Counted from the first letter of the stretch, positions 1 through 11,587 are shown. The stretch is 64,000 nt of DNA from Ceratopteris richardii (GCA_020310875.1 CM035417.1:89437199-89501198), one strand, 5' to 3'. The notes: a model not told the origin generated them from the sequence alone. Translations and numbers: made by a program.

Positions 1-1945
1 TCGAATTTAAAAATAAAGATGTTTCACAATCTACGATGCATGATTTTCAAACCTTCCCATTCATTAGTCATACGCAAGTCAAACGAGCTTTTATGAAAGG
101 TTATAGCTCATGTATTGTCTTTATGAATAATATAACTGATTATACACATACACTTCCAAGTGCACATAAGTCATTTATGGAATCATATAAGGATTGTTTT
201 ATGGCTGATTTTCCTTCGGCATTACCACCTTCTAGGGGATCGCTTGACCATAGGATGATTTAATACCTAGCCTTTTGGAGCCCCTCTTCTTTTAGTTGAA
301 AAGAAGAACAAGACGTATAGAATGTGCATTGATTATAGAGCACTTAATAAAATTACCATTAAGAATAGGTATCCTATCCCTAGGATAGATGACTTGCTAG
401 ATAAACTTCGTAGAGCTTGTGTCTTTAGTAACATCCACCTCGAATCTGGGTATCATTAGAAAAGAATGACATCGCATGAAATTTATAAAACTGCTTTTAG
501 AACTCAACATGGCCATTTTGAATTCATGGTTATGCCTTTTGGACTTACCAATGCACTCGCCACCTTTGCACGTATGATGAATAATATTTTCCTTGAATAC
601 CAAGACTTTGTTCTTCTCTTCTTTGATGATATACTTATTTATAGTAGGAATGATAGTGAACATGAAACTCATTTAGCAATAGTTTTTTATTTGTCATGTA
701 AAAATAAACTTTATGCTAATTCTGAAAAGAGTTGTTTCTTCCAAAATGAGATAGAGTATCTTGGACATATCGTCTCTAGTCAAGGCGTTCATGTAGATCC
801 CAAGATGATTAAAGTAATTGAAGAATGGCCTATACCTCAATTAGTGAATGATGTCCATTCGTTTTTAGGATTAACTAGTGTTTATCTAAAGTTTGTAAAG
901 GGATTTTCTTATATAGCCCTTCCCCTTGCTTTATTATTGAAGAAAAATTTAAAATTTGTTATGATATACACACGATTACTTTCGAATTTCAAAATAAAGA
1001 TGTTTCACAATCTGCGATGCATGATTTTCAACCCTTCCCATTCATTAGTCATACACAAGTCAAACGAGCTTTTATGAAAGGTTATAGCTCATGTATTGTC
1101 TTTATGAATAATATAACTGATTATACACATACACTTCCAAGTGCACATAAGTCATTTATGGAATCGTATAAGGGTTGTTTTATGGCTGATTTTCCTTCGG
1201 CATTACCACCTTCTAAGGGATCGCTTGACCATAGGATTGATTTAATTCCTAGCCTTTTGGAGCCCCTCTTCTTTTAGTTGAAAAGAAGAACAAGACGTAT
1301 AGAATGTGCATTGATTATAGAGCACTTAATAAAATTACCATTAAGAATAGGTATCCTATCCCTAGGATAGATGACTTGCTAGATAAACTTCGTGGAGCTT
1401 GTGTCTTTAGTAACATCCACCTCAAATATGGGTATCATTAGAAAAGAATGACATCGCATGAAATTTATAAAACTGCTTTTAGAACTCAACATGGCCATTT
1501 TGAATTCATGGTTATGCCTTTTGGACTTACCAATGCACCCGCCACCTTTGCACGTATGATGAATAATATTTTCCTTGAATACCAAGACTTCGTTCTTGTC
1601 TTCTTTGATGATATACTTATTTATAGTAGGAATGATAGTGAACATGAAACTCATTTAGCAATAGTTTTTGATTTGTCATGTAAAAATAAACTTTATGCTA
1701 ATTCTGAAAAGAGTTGTTTCTTCCAAAATGAGATAGAGTATCTTGGACATATCGTCTCTAGTCAAGGCGTCCATGTAGATCCCAAGATGATTAAAGTAAT
1801 TGAAGAATGGCCTAAACCTCAATTAGTGAATGATGTCCATTCGTTTTTAGGATTAACTAGTGTTTATCTAAAGTTTGTAAAGGGATTTTCTTATATAGCC
1901 CTTCCCCTTACTTTATTATTGAAGAAAAATTTAAAATTTGTATGG
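1..1945 (+). repeat. Direct tandem duplication, about 981-bp unit
   Basis: Bases 1-981 and 982 to about 1945 are near-identical copies of one RT segment, differing by roughly one to two percent by eye. The first copy ends with about 20 unrelated bases (961-980) before the sequence restarts at 982. Both carry the same in-frame TAG, at 457-459 and 1439-1441, so the duplication followed that mutation. Confidence 0.9.
36..960 (+). pseudogene. gypsy reverse transcriptase, duplicated broken copy
   Basis: The pre-RT segment holds DFPSALPP and a DHR motif where intact elements read about FPxxLPPxR then DHxIxL. The RT follows with [31 protein letters not shown], the catalytic block FFDDILIYSR and FLGLTSVYLKF. 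An in-frame TAG at 457-459 replaces the Gln of the usual GYHQ motif. The frame also breaks near 260. The copy stops at about 960 without RNase H and runs into the second copy. In the family this enzyme makes cDNA from element RNA in cytoplasmic particles. This copy cannot do so. Confidence 0.85.
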
Positions 1946-2400
1946 GGAGTAGCCCAACAATAATCTTTTGATAAACTTAAGCATGCACTTTCCCATGCGC
2001 CTGTTCTGCAATTACCTGATTTTGCACAACCATTTCACGTAGTTACAGATGCTAGTGGTTCTGGTATAGGTGTTGTTTTAATGCAAAACAATTATCCTCT
2101 TGCATTTGAAAGTAGGAAACTCAAACCTTCTGAAGGCAATTATAGTACATATGATAAGGAACTGTTAGCTGTTGTGCATGCATTGAAAATTTGGAAACAT
2201 TATCTTATGGGTTTGGAAGTTCTAATTAAAGCTGACCAACAAGCTATTAAGCATTTATTACATCAACCATTGATTTTCGATAGACATATTAAATGGGCAT
2301 CATTTCTACAAACCTTCCAACCTCTGATTCAATATCACCCAGGAAAAGCTAATGTTGTAGCTGATGCTTTAAGTCATCTCCCATCCCCACAAACAACTAG
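1017..2400 (+). pseudogene. gypsy reverse transcriptase and RNase H
   Basis: This is the second, longer pol copy. The RT has MPFGLTNAPATFARMM and FFDDILIYSR; the two catalytic Asp residues are retained. The RNase H follows at about 2010-2380 with FHVVTDASGSGIG (first catalytic Asp), a YDKELLAVVHALKIWKHYL block (catalytic Glu) and HPGKANVVADALSHLP (last Asp). Stops lie at 1439-1441 (Gln to TAG) and about 1961, and a frame change is needed between RT and RNase H. The order and motifs are typical of a chromovirus pol. It is non-functional. Confidence 0.88.
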
Positions 2401-2462
2401 TGTTTCAATTAATAATATTTCTACTATTCAGATTCATTCATTTCATGATATGATTTCCACTT

Positions 2463-3458
2463 ATGCATGTGACCTGTATTTTTCACAAGCATGGATTGCA
2501 TTCAATAATTCCACATCACATCATGATGATCGTTACATATTTCATAATGGATTCTTGTATTTCCAACACAAGTTATGCATTACACAAGTATTCAAAGATT
2601 TTGTTATGTAAGAGATGCATGAACCACTATACATGGGTCATAGGCGTATACCCTATTTTTGCATGTAAAGATTTCTTCTTTTGGCCTAACATGGAAAAAG
2701 ATGTTGCACAGTATGTTTCTCACTGCATTGTTTGTCAGGATGTGAAACGACATCATGGTAAACCATTCGGATTATTAATGCCACTTCCTATACCTGATGG
2801 ACCATGGGAACAAATTTCTATGGATTTCATTACTGGTCTTCCTACAATTGCATCTCACAATGATATGATTTGGACAATTGTTGATAGGTTTAGTAAACAT
2901 GCATACTTCATTCCTTCTGAAAAGACTTTAATTGCACCTCAAGCTGCTAAGTTATTTATTAAATGTATTTTTCCACATCATGGTTTTCCTAAAGTTATTA
3001 TTTCAGATTGAGATGTTCGTTTTTGTAACCATTTTTGGGTGGCATTATTTCAACATCTAGGATCCAAAATAGACTTTCGTTATGCATTTCATCCTGAAAG
3101 TAATGATCAAAGTGAGGCTAGAAATAGTACTATTTTGGATTTATTACGTTGTTACTCTTTAGATAATCCAAGTAATTTGGATGAAAAACTCCCTTTACTT
3201 CAGTTTTCATATAACAACACCCCGCACACTACTACTAGTCGTGCACCATATGAAATTGTTTATGGAAGAAAGCTTCCCACTCCCATGAGTCTCACTCAAA
3301 CTGACATTCCTATGCCTGATTCTTTTGCACAAGATCATATTTCTACACTTGCTGAAGTGCATGAGCATATTCGAAAGAGTCAAGAATGTTACATGCATAG
3401 TATTAATAAGAAGCGCATAGCCAAAAAATTTAATGAAAATGATTTAGTTTGGTTATGA
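2463..3458 (+). pseudogene. gypsy integrase (DDE)
   Basis: The zinc-binding region keeps its Cys pair (HCIVCQ, about 2730), but its His pair lies in another frame. The core shows SMDFITGLP (first Asp), VIISD followed by a TGA at 3009-3011 where SDRD is normal (second Asp), and HPESNDQSEARN (catalytic Glu). The TGA is what CGA gives after C-to-T change, fitting decay of a methylated CpG. After the stop the frame resumes and contains YNNTPHTTTSRAPYEIVYG, the usual gypsy integrase C-terminal landmark. In life the enzyme inserts cDNA into chromatin. This copy is dead. Confidence 0.88.
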
Positions 3459-3461
3459 ATC

Positions 3462-3890
3462 ATCAAAAAGCATTTAAAAAATATTTCTCAACATCCTAAG
3501 GTAAAACTTGCCCCATGGTATTATGGACCTTTTCACATTATTGAGAAAATAAATGAAACTTCTTTTCGATTAGATATACCTTCTCATTGGGGTATACATA
3601 ATTCTTTCCATATAAGTTTGTTGAAGTCTTTTCAAGGTACTTTACCACTCACGCCTATTTTAGATGATCCTCCTTTACTTGAAGAGGATGCGGAAATATT
3701 GATTCCCTCGAAAGTAATCGATTATGACGTTACTACTACAGGAACTGGTAAGCAATATCATAGGTATTTAGTCAAATATAAAAATCACTCACTTGAGGAA
3801 TCACAATGGATACATAAGACCTCCTTATCACCTCACTAAGATCATTTAATTTCTGCATATCATTCCCAATTACATTAAACTGTCAGGTTT
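3462..3890 (+). pseudogene. integrase tail with chromodomain
   Basis: After a stop at 3456-3458 the frame continues with VKLAPWYYGPFHIIEKI and FHISLLKSFQGTLP, the conserved tail of gypsy integrases. A chromodomain follows: residues around SKVIDYDV, then YHRYLVKYKNHSLEESQW, then ISAYHS after another stop (3837-3839). Chromodomains bind modified histone tails and steer chromoviruses into heterochromatin. One aromatic of the usual cage appears kept (the Trp of ESQW). Its presence assigns the element to the chromovirus branch rather than Athila or Tat. Confidence 0.85.
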
Positions 3891-4018
3891 CTATTTCCAT
3901 GCATGTGTTTTACATGGTTCATGCTTAATATTGTTTAGTGATGGGACATGCGACTGATCATCCATGTCTATTTTTATATTTATCAATTGAGGTCAATTGC
4001 TTGTCAACTGGGAGGCAT

Positions 4019-4553
4019 GTTGTATTTTATGGAATCATGGAAGGTCAAATGGATTTTTAATGTTTTAAATGTTCAGAAGGTTTTAATGTGGTTGTGTTTG
4101 ATCTAGCAGGTGAAGAAGCATGAGGGCGTGGATACAACTGGATGCACGTAAATAAATAAATCCGAAGACTAAATCGAAGACTTCTAGAATAGTTATATTT
4201 AAGTTTATCTTGTTGTAAAAGTAGTGGTGTGCTTTAGAAAGCGATGCCTTTTGTAAATAAAGTAGTTTTTCCTAAAAGATGCTTCTTAAAGTGATGGCCC
4301 TCATGTAACTTCTATTTTCAAGATGTAATAGAAGTTACATGAGAGAGACTCGTCCATCGAAGTACACGGGGGGAGATTGCACCCAATATCGTGTCGATTG
4401 TTTCTCTGTTTCTTATTCCTGTTTCATCTTCTTTTTAAAGAGATAGAAAAGTGTCATGTACATCTTTGGAGCTAATGAATGTCTCCTTAGTACATGAAAG
4501 TAATGGCTGAAGTGATGTTGTTTTTGTGGAAGATGCTATCGTCTCTAATACTA
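4019..4553 (+). repeat. probable 3' LTR of the gypsy element
   Basis: A purine tract (ACTGGGAGGCA) ending at 4018 is followed by TGTTGTATTTT, the expected start of an LTR. The right edge is set only by the beginning of copia B coding sequence on the minus strand at about 4554, so it may be off by tens of bases. The 5' LTR is outside the window, so pairing could not be checked. Confidence 0.55.
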
Positions 4554-5087
4554 CTTTGCTTTCAGAATTGTACCCAACAAAAATACATTATACTACTTTA
4601 TCATTAAATTTCCTATGTTGTTGTTCATGCACTAATGCATATGCTAGACAATCAAAGACACAAAGGTCAATAATAGATGGTTTGCAACCATGCCAAGCCT
4701 CATATGGAGTGATAGACTACAATGCTTTAGTGGGACACCTGTTAAGTATGTAGGCTACACACATAACAACCTCAAACCAGAAACTATGTGGTAAAGCCTA
4801 ACTCTTGACCATACACCTCACCATTTCCATGAGTAACCTCTTCTTCCTTTTAGCAACTCCATTTTTTTGAGGTGTATAAAACATTGTACACTGATGTTTT
4901 ATCCCACATTCAACCAAAAATGCATTAAAGTCAAAAGACATATATTCCTCCCCTTGATTAGAATGGAGGGTGCCTATTTTATATGTTGAAAGGTTTTCAA
5001 ACAAAACCAAAAACTATTTGAAGCACATAAACACTTTGGACTTTGCTTTAGTGGATACACCCATGGTTGAAAAAAATCACCAATGAA
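4554..5087 (-). pseudogene. copia B integrase core, second part
   Basis: Translating leftward from the element A junction gives TFIGDF, a frameshift, then GTLHSNQGEEYMSFDFNAF (normally SDNGGEY), then YTPQKNGVAKRKKRLLMEM, matching the Asp and Glu blocks of copia integrases. Further on are ITPYEAWHG and VFDCLAYALV, the conserved integrase C-terminal part, and a FVGYNSESK block near 4560. A stop lies in the MCFK-FLVLFEN stretch. Bases 5088-5092 are the target duplication shared with the other half at 11588-11592. The gene is broken by insertion, frameshift and stops. Confidence 0.88.
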
Positions 5088-5092
5088 AGTCA
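5088..5092. repeat. Target-site duplication AGTCA of element A, left copy
   Basis: AGTCA immediately precedes the LTR terminus TGTTGGAAG. The same five bases follow the other LTR at 11588-11592. A perfect 5-bp duplication is standard for LTR retrotransposon insertion. Confidence 0.93.
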
Positions 5093-6149
5093 TGTTGGAA
5101 GAGATGGATGTATCCTCAAGGAAGTGAGGTGGTACTACCAAAATCTGCTTTGTATTTGCCCTATTTCACTTCAGGGTTATGTAGTAGGCCCTCTTAGCTT
5201 TCACATGAAACCAAATAAGCACTTATATACTTTGGAGTTGATGCTTCAAATAATTGGATAAAAAAAGATAACTTCACAACTAGTTAGTGATAAAAAACTT
5301 GCTATTTTGGTCTTGATACCTGTTGGATATTTTGCTCAGTGCTCAAATTATAGTAGCAATTGATGAAAATCCTTTTGAGTGTATCAAACTAGCTTAGGGA
5401 GCTAATGATTACAAGTGGAATCACTTAAAATGATAAACCATACACTACGCAATCAATTTAGCAATTGGATGCTTACCCTCGACTTTTTAGGGACTGTATA
5501 GAGAATGACCAGAGTGTATTTTGATGCCAATTTCTCCTAGTTGGTGAAGAAAATTCCTAGAAAATTTGACACCATGACTTAGACTTTGAGTGGGTTCCAA
5601 CAAACTATAGAACATAAAAAATGATGGAGAGATAACTGAGATATGGTCATGCAAAGTTCACTGTTTTGAGTGGACATAGTAGAGAATTGAACATAAGTGA
5701 TCAACGAAAGATATCTATTATGGCATATGATTTTACAAGATCATTGGATTATGATGATGCCTAATGATAGTGGGATGAGTGAGCAATAGTATATGCTACT
5801 CAACCTCTACAAATGATCAGTAAATGAGCTCCAAGAAGAGGCCTAATGGCTGTGAATTTCACAAGTCGTTTTATAAGGATTTTCTTCAAATTTGAATTTG
5901 AAATTCAAATGAACCTCCACCTAAAAGTACTCCTCTAAGTTAGGAGTGGTTCTACCAAATGAAATTTGTAGCTCTTATCTCTCATAACACCAAGAGATAT
6001 TTGGGCTTACAAGATTCCTCAAGTAGAACAACTTTTGCAATGATTAATGATCAAGCAATTACAAACTATGGTTCATATGCTCCATCAAATGGTTGCACAT
6101 ATCTTCTTCAATTTCTAGGCAAATGTGAAGGCTTGGATTTGCACCAACA
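5093..6149 (-). repeat. 3' LTR of copia A (1057 bp)
   Basis: It runs from TGTTGGAAGAGATGGATG to GCACCAACA on the plus strand, that is TGTTGGTGC to TTCCAACA in element orientation. It matches 10530-11587 along its full length and 60888-61945 more distantly. In this family it carries promoter and polyadenylation signals; none was assigned. Confidence 0.93.
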
Positions 6150-6164
6150 GATCCCCCTCAAGCC
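6150..6164 (-). promoter_or_regulatory. Polypurine tract of copia A
   Basis: In element orientation TTGAGGGGGATC directly precedes the LTR start TGTTGG. This is the plus-strand DNA primer site of reverse transcription. Element E has the same tract at 61946-61960. Confidence 0.85.
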
Positions 6165-6198
6165 AACCATCTTGGCTTGGACTTCTTCATGATTCTTC

Positions 6199-6819
6199 TT
6201 AAATGTCCTGCAATCCAATCATACCTTTAAACCTACAAAGTTTAGTACCATCAAGTGCTTTGGTTAACAAATCAACACATTGCATATTTTTGGACACATA
6301 TGCAAGTTGAATCTCGTTGCTCAATAACTTCTCTCTAAGATAATGATAGTGTACTTCTATATGCTTCGTTCTTGCATGATATATAGGATTTGCTGCAAGA
6401 TGCAAGGAACTTGTATTGTCACGAAAAATCATTGGTGAGTGAGTGTGAAGTCCCAAATCTGAATATAGCAATATAATCCATATGGCTTCTTGTGTAGCAT
6501 TTGCTAATCCCCTATATTCAGCCTCTGTTGAAGATAGAGCAACAGTAGGTTGCTGCTTGGAAGACCATGAAATGGGCTTATCACCTGCAAAAGAAAGATA
6601 TCTAGAAGGACTCCTTTTGTCATCCTTACAACCTGCCCAATCTACATCTGAGTAAAGCTTAATGTCCAAATCTGATGTATATGGGAAATAGAGACCTTGA
6701 TTTTGAGTACCCTTGAGATACTTCAAAATCCTTTCGGTAGCTTCCAAGTGAGGTGCTCTAGGTTTATGCATGAATTGACTTAGAACACTCACTCCATAAG
6801 ATATGTCAATCGTTGTCAA
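6199..6819 (-). pseudogene. copia A RNase H
   Basis: This 206-residue open stretch carries the copia RT thumb and RNase H: SQFMHKPRAPHLEATERILK, then LYSDVDWAGCKDDKRS (first catalytic Asp), ALSSTEAEYRGLANATQE (Glu), IFRDNTSSLHLAANP (Asp) and ARTKHIEVHYHYLREKL, ending with LLTKAL and the short tail usual before the polypurine tract. In an intact element it is fused to the RT. Here about 150 bases with stops separate them (6820-6972). The domain itself has no internal stop. Confidence 0.9.
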
Positions 6820-6972
6820 GGTTGCATGGTTTAGACTTCTAGTTATGCTTTGATATCATGCAATGTCTTCAAGCAAATAACCTTCATGAGCACTCAATTT
6901 ATGTTTTACCTCCATAGGGGTACTAGCTGCCTTTGCATTTTCCAAGTGGAACTTCTTCAACATGTCGTGCAC

Positions 6973-7911
6973 CTATTTCCTTTGAGTGATATAAATTCCA
7001 AAATTAGTGTAGACTAACTCAAGTCCAAGAAAGTACTTCAGAAACCCTGGGTCACTAATTTTGAACTCCTGCATCATTTGGTTCTTGATTTGTTTGATGC
7101 CATTGGCATCACTTCCTATAAGTATGATGTCATCAACATACACACATAAGTATATCATTTCTGAGTTGCTTCTCTTGACAAATAGAGAAGAATCTACTTT
7201 GCTCATCATGAATCCTTCATCTTGAAGGTAGGTAGTTAACCTATGATTCCATGCCCTAGGTGCCTGCTTCAAACCATAAAGATCTTTGTTCAATTTGCAC
7301 AGATAATTTACCTTGCTTGGGTCTTCATAGCCAAGAGGTTGAGCCATGTAAACCTCCTCTGAAATCCATCCATTGAGAAAAGCATTTTTTACATCCAATT
7401 GATACATATTCCAATTCCTAGATGCAGCCACACTTACCAATACTCTGATGGTTGGCATTTTAGCCACAGGTGAAGATGTCTCTTCATAATCAATTCCTTG
7501 GGTTTGTGCAAAACCCTTAGCCACAAGTCTAGCTTTATACCCCTGTATGGATGCATCTGAGTTCATTTTGATTTTGTAAATCCATCTAGAACCAATTACC
7601 TTCATTGATGCCTTCTTGGGTACTAGTTCCCAAGTATCATTCTCTTGGAGTGCTTCTATTTCTTCATCCATAACTTCCTTCCATTCTGCTTTGGTACTTG
7701 CTTCTTCATATGAAGAAGGTTCCTCAAGTGATAAATCTTTAGCAAGATAAATGGAATGATTAGTAACTAATGAAGTATCATACCCAAATCTGATTGGCTT
7801 CTTACTCTCCCTTTGTGATCTCCTTAGAGCTTGGTTGGATGATTTAGGTAAGTCTTCCAACCTCTTCATCTTGGCCTTGCCCTTTGATTTCCATGCTTTG
7901 AACTCCTCCAA
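6973..7911 (-). pseudogene. copia A reverse transcriptase (RVT_2)
   Basis: This 312-residue stretch is the best-kept protein in the window. Around residues 85-110 are the landmarks WKEVMDEEIEALQENDTWEL and GSRWIYKIK, then YKARLVAKGFAQTQGIDY, QLDVKNAFLNG (catalytic Asp, normally in DVKTAFLNG), LYGLKQAPRAW, and the active site YVDDIILIG (about 7125-7140). All key Asp residues are present. It ends at a stop before the thumb. In the family it is part of one Gag-Pol polyprotein; here it is cut from integrase upstream and RNase H downstream by frameshifts. Confidence 0.92.
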
Positions 7912-8990
7912 GTTGATGATGTCCTCATCATCTGATTTGATGTCTTAAATTGTGCTAGGTTCCTCCTTGGTGAGGCTTGGAAATTCCTCTTCCAAGTCAT
8001 ATGGCAACTTGACCTTCCTGCATTCACTTTCAAACCAAGAGTCAAATTCTCATCAATTACAACATCTCTTCTAACCATAAATCCTTTGTTGGATGGATTA
8101 TAAAACATATATCCTTTTTGATTTAAATCATACCCTATGAAGATACACTTCTCCGCCTTATGGTCTAGCTTACCTCTGATTTGAGATCGAACATGCACAT
8201 AAGCAATACATCACAATATTCTACAAGGATCAAGTGATGACCTCCTACCATGATATGATTCATATGGGGTCATCCCATCAAGTGATTTGGATGGCAAACT
8301 ATTAATAAGATAAGTGGCAATAGATACACTTTTTGCCCACAAGTAACTAGGCAGTTTCTTTTCATTAAGCATTGATCTAGCTACTTCCACAATCAACCTG
8401 TTTCTCCTCTCTCCTACCCCATTTTGCTCAGGGGTACATCTTGTAGTAATCGCCCTTTTGATACCTCTGTCGTTGGAGAAGTACTCACCTCCTCCATTTG
8501 ACCTTATTCTCTTTACACTTCTTCGTGTTTGGTTTTCCACAAGTGCAAGATACTTCTTGAAGCAACTAAACACTTCATCTTTATGTTATCAAATTTATTG
8601 GAGAAGTAATCACCTCCTCCATTTGACCTTATTCTCTTTACACTTCTTCCTGTTTGGTTTTCCACAAGTACAAGATACTTCTTTAAGCAACTAAACACTT
8701 TATCTTTATGTTTCATAAAGTACAAGATAGTCCACCTACTGAAATCATCAATGAATGACACATAATACCTTGAGCCTAAAATTGAAGGGTCCTTGCTTGG
8801 TCCCCATTCATCTTTGTGGATAAGTTCCAAGTAATCCTCATGCATATAGCCTTTCTTTGTGAAGGGTAACCTCTGTGATTTACCAAACTGACAAGCACCA
8901 TGTTCATAGATCATGTGTCGCTTGGATACATTAGGTATCCCAAGCACACATTGATATCTACATATTTGCTTCAAGGTTCTCTCACCAATA
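7866..8990 (-). pseudogene. copia A integrase
   Basis: Integrase motifs read leftward: the C-x2-H-like zinc part is degenerate (EHGACQFGKS, normally C-x2-C), then YLELIHKDEWGPS (normally HxDxxGP, so the first catalytic Asp region is altered), SFIDDFSRW, RSNGGGEYFS (second Asp replaced: SDxGGEY is normal), and CTPEQNGVGERRNRLIVEVA (Glu block). KCIFIGYDLNQKGYMFYNP at 8150-8090 is the conserved tail. A 125-bp tandem duplication (8473-8722) repeats the stretch around the second catalytic Asp and breaks the frame. Confidence 0.88.
8473..8722. repeat. 125-bp tandem duplication inside integrase of A
   Basis: Bases 8473-8597 and 8598-8722 are two copies of one segment. Each starts TTGGAGAAGTA and contains the code for VENQTxRSVKRIRSNGGG. 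The homologous region of element E (about 62810-62880) has only one copy, so the duplication is private to A. Confidence 0.9.
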
Positions 8991-8995
8991 TGCCC

Positions 8996-10503
8996 TTATC
9001 TTTTATGCCAAATCTCAAGTTCAGACAATGTTTCATCCTTGTAATTATAAAGTTCAATATTTCTTGTGTCCTCAAGTTCAAATGTAAATAATCTACCTAT
9101 TTTTTCTCCCTTGGCAATTCTCTTGAATTCATGTTGGGGGTCCTCCACAAAACCTTCATATTTGTTGAAGCTAACTTGCAAACCCTTTTCAACTATCTGT
9201 CCAACACTCATCAGATTCTTGGTGATAGTAGGTACATAAAGAACCCTGCTCAACAGATTTCTATTCTCATCAAACGTTTTGACATTTCCTACCTTAACCA
9301 CTGAGTGCTTGGTGTCATCACCTGTCTACACTTGGTGCTTTCCCTTGGGCTCCTCAAGATCAGAAAGAAGGGCTACATTGCCTGCTACATGGTTTGAACA
9401 ACCTAAGTCAATATAGAAGAGGTACTCATCATTCATACCTTGTTTTGAAGTCATGTTCATAATAAGAAGGGAATCCTCTTGATCCTCTGTATAATTGTTG
9501 AAGTCCTTTCTTGATTTGTAACCACCTTGATAGTTGTTATTGTAATTGTTGTTGTAGCCATGGTTGTAACCTGGATTATTGTTGAATCTTACTCTTGCTT
9601 GTGAGTATCCACCTCTTTGATATCCTCTTCCTCTCTAATTCTTGAAGTTCCTATAGCACTCATCTATAGTGTGATTAGAAAATCCACATATGTTGCATGG
9701 GGAAGATTTGAAAGGTCTCCCCCTACCTTGCTTACCTCCTTTGCCCCTTCCTCTTGAGTTCCATTGTCTCCTTGCATAGTTAGCCTGAGAAGTAGTCCCT
9801 TCATCTTCTACTTTCTTGCTCTTTCCTTTATCTTTAGACTTTCCTTTATTTGTGTATAGAGCAGAAGAGTTGTTACCTCTTGATGGTTATCCTTTTTTGT
9901 TGAGCTTGGCTTAATGAGTAAAGAGTTGTCCCATGAGTGTGGTAAGATCTGGAATCTCCATGTCCATGTAAAGGTCGACAACAGTTGTGAAGGCTTTCCA
10001 CTTATCATCTGCCTTGATGCCATTGGTTATTTGCCTCACTATTTGCTCTTCTTCAATCTCCTCTCCTATGCTAGCCAATTGATCAGCCACATATTTAACC
10101 TTTGTCACATACTCTGAAACATTCTACTTGGGTTTCTTCTATGAGTGGTAAACTCAATCCATAGTTGATTTTTTATTGCTCTTGCATTGGAAGAAAATTA
10201 TGAAAATAAAGTATCCCAAGTCTCTTGGGACGTTTTACAATTCCTAATGTGAGGAAGAAGGAATTCAAAGAAAGAGTTGAGTAAATATGACCTTGTTAAA
10301 GCATCTTTGGCACACCATGAGTTGAGTCTTTCAAGCTCCTCTCTTGTAGGTTGTCCTTTGCTTCCGAGAATGGGCATCTCCTCATCTCCTAATATGTACC
10401 CATAGAGACTCTTTCCTTGTAGATAGGTCTTCATCCTCAAAGACCATGATGGATAGTTATTCATGTCCAATTTATCAATAAAAGAAGGAAAACCATCTCC
10501 CAT
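8996..10503 (-). pseudogene. copia A gag and protease
   Basis: Gag starts with MGDGFPSFIDKLDMNNYPSW at 10503 and has the copia gag landmarks YPSWSLRMKTYL and a Glu/Asp-rich helix region at about 10110-9910. A glycine/asparagine-rich stretch (GYNHGYNNNYNNNYQGGY, about 9590-9530) follows a CCHC zinc knuckle, CNICGFSNHTIDEC (about 9690), which is intact. The protease site reads YIDLGCSNH, where D-S-G is normal, so it is probably inactive. LYVPTITKNLMSVGQ is the usual block before the pre-integrase domain. At least three frame changes and stops (for example in FKN-RGRG) break it. Confidence 0.88.
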
Positions 10504-10516
10504 TTTACCTCAACTT

Positions 10517-10529
10517 GCTTTGATACCAC
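10517..10529 (-). promoter_or_regulatory. Primer binding site of copia A
   Basis: In element orientation TGGTATCAAAGCA follows the 5' LTR after one base. It matches the 3' end complement of plant initiator-Met tRNA with one change (TGGTATCAGAGC expected). It fixes both the orientation and the LTR edge. Confidence 0.9.
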
Positions 10530-11587
10530 TATTGGAAGAGATGGATGGATACCTCAAGGAAGTGAGGTGGTACTACCAAAACCTGCTTTGTACCTATCCT
10601 ATTTCACTTTAGGTTTATGTAGTAGGCCCTCTTAGATTGCAAAAGACACCAAATAAGCACCTATGTACTTTGGAGGTGATGCTTCAAACAATTAGATCAA
10701 AACAGATAACTTCACAACTAGCTAGTGATAGAAAACTTGCTATTTCGGTGTTGACACCTGCTAGATATTTTGCTTAGTGCTCACAATACACTAGCAATTG
10801 ATAAAAATCCTTTTGAGGGTATCAAATTAGCTTAGATAGCTAATGATCAAAAGTGGAATCACTTAAAATGACAAACCATACACTGAGCAATTAATTTAGC
10901 AATTGGATGCTTACCCCCGACTTTTTAGGGACTATATAGAGAATGACCAGAGAGTACTTCGATGCAGATTTCTTCCAATTGGCTGACAAAAATGCCTATA
11001 AATTTGACAACATGAAGTAGACTTTGAGCGGGTTCCAACAAGCTATAGAACATGAAAAATGATGGAGAGATCACAGAGATATGGTCATGCAAAGTTCACT
11101 GTTTGAGTGGACATAAAAGAGAATTGAATAGAAGTGGTCAATGAAAGATATCTATTATGGCACATGATTTTACAAGATCATTGGCATTATGATGATGCCC
11201 AATGATAGTGGGATGAGTGAGCAATAGTGTATGCTACGCAACCTCTACAAATGATCAGTAGATGAGCTCCAAGAAGAGGCCTAATGGCCACACATTTTAC
11301 AAGTCCTTTTATAAGGATTTTCTTCAACTTTGAATTTGAAATTCAAATGAGGCTCCACCTAAATGTACTCCTCAAATTTAGGAGTGGTTCAACCAAATGA
11401 AATTTGTAGCTCTTATCTCTCATAACATCACGAGATATTTGGGCTTACAAGATTCCTCAAGTAAAACAACTTTTACAATGGTTAATGATCAAGCAATTAC
11501 AAACTATGGTTCATATGATCCATCAAATGGTTGCACATATCTTCTTTAATGTATAGCCAAATGTGAAGGCTTGGATTTTCACCAACA
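10530..11587 (-). repeat. 5' LTR of copia A (1058 bp)
   Basis: Full-length match to 5093-6149. On the plus strand it starts TATTGG rather than TGTTGG, so the terminal CA of the element-sense LTR has become TA. The far end CACCAACA is intact and is followed by the AGTCA duplication. Confidence 0.93.

Larger units (their letters stand above)
1..4553 (+). mobile_element. Ty3/gypsy chromovirus retrotransposon, 5' part outside window
   Basis: The order RT, RNase H, integrase, chromodomain, then a terminal repeat is that of a plant chromovirus. The domains occur on the plus strand at about 300-960 (a duplicated RT copy), 1290-2400, 2590-3460 and 3680-3880. Stops and frameshifts break every domain, so the element cannot encode its own mobility. 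Gag, protease and the 5' LTR would lie left of position 1. The right edge is placed where copia B integrase sequence starts on the other strand. The simplest reading is that this element inserted into B, but the matching left flank is not visible. Confidence 0.85.
5093..11587 (-). mobile_element. copia element A, structurally complete, 6.5 kb
   Basis: Both LTRs (5093-6149 and 10530-11587), PBS, polypurine tract, gag, protease, integrase, RT and RNase H are present in the order of a Ty1/copia element transcribed leftward. It is flanked by AGTCA on each side and sits inside the integrase gene of element B. Its LTRs differ at roughly one base in eight or nine by eye, so the insertion is old. Frames are broken in gag, integrase and the RT-RNase H link. 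The partial copy E at the right end of the window is the same family. Confidence 0.95.

Noticed and set aside
397..672. Minus-strand frames opposite the gypsy RT (also 1379-1654)
   Set aside because: Antisense shadows of the RT; no domain of their own.
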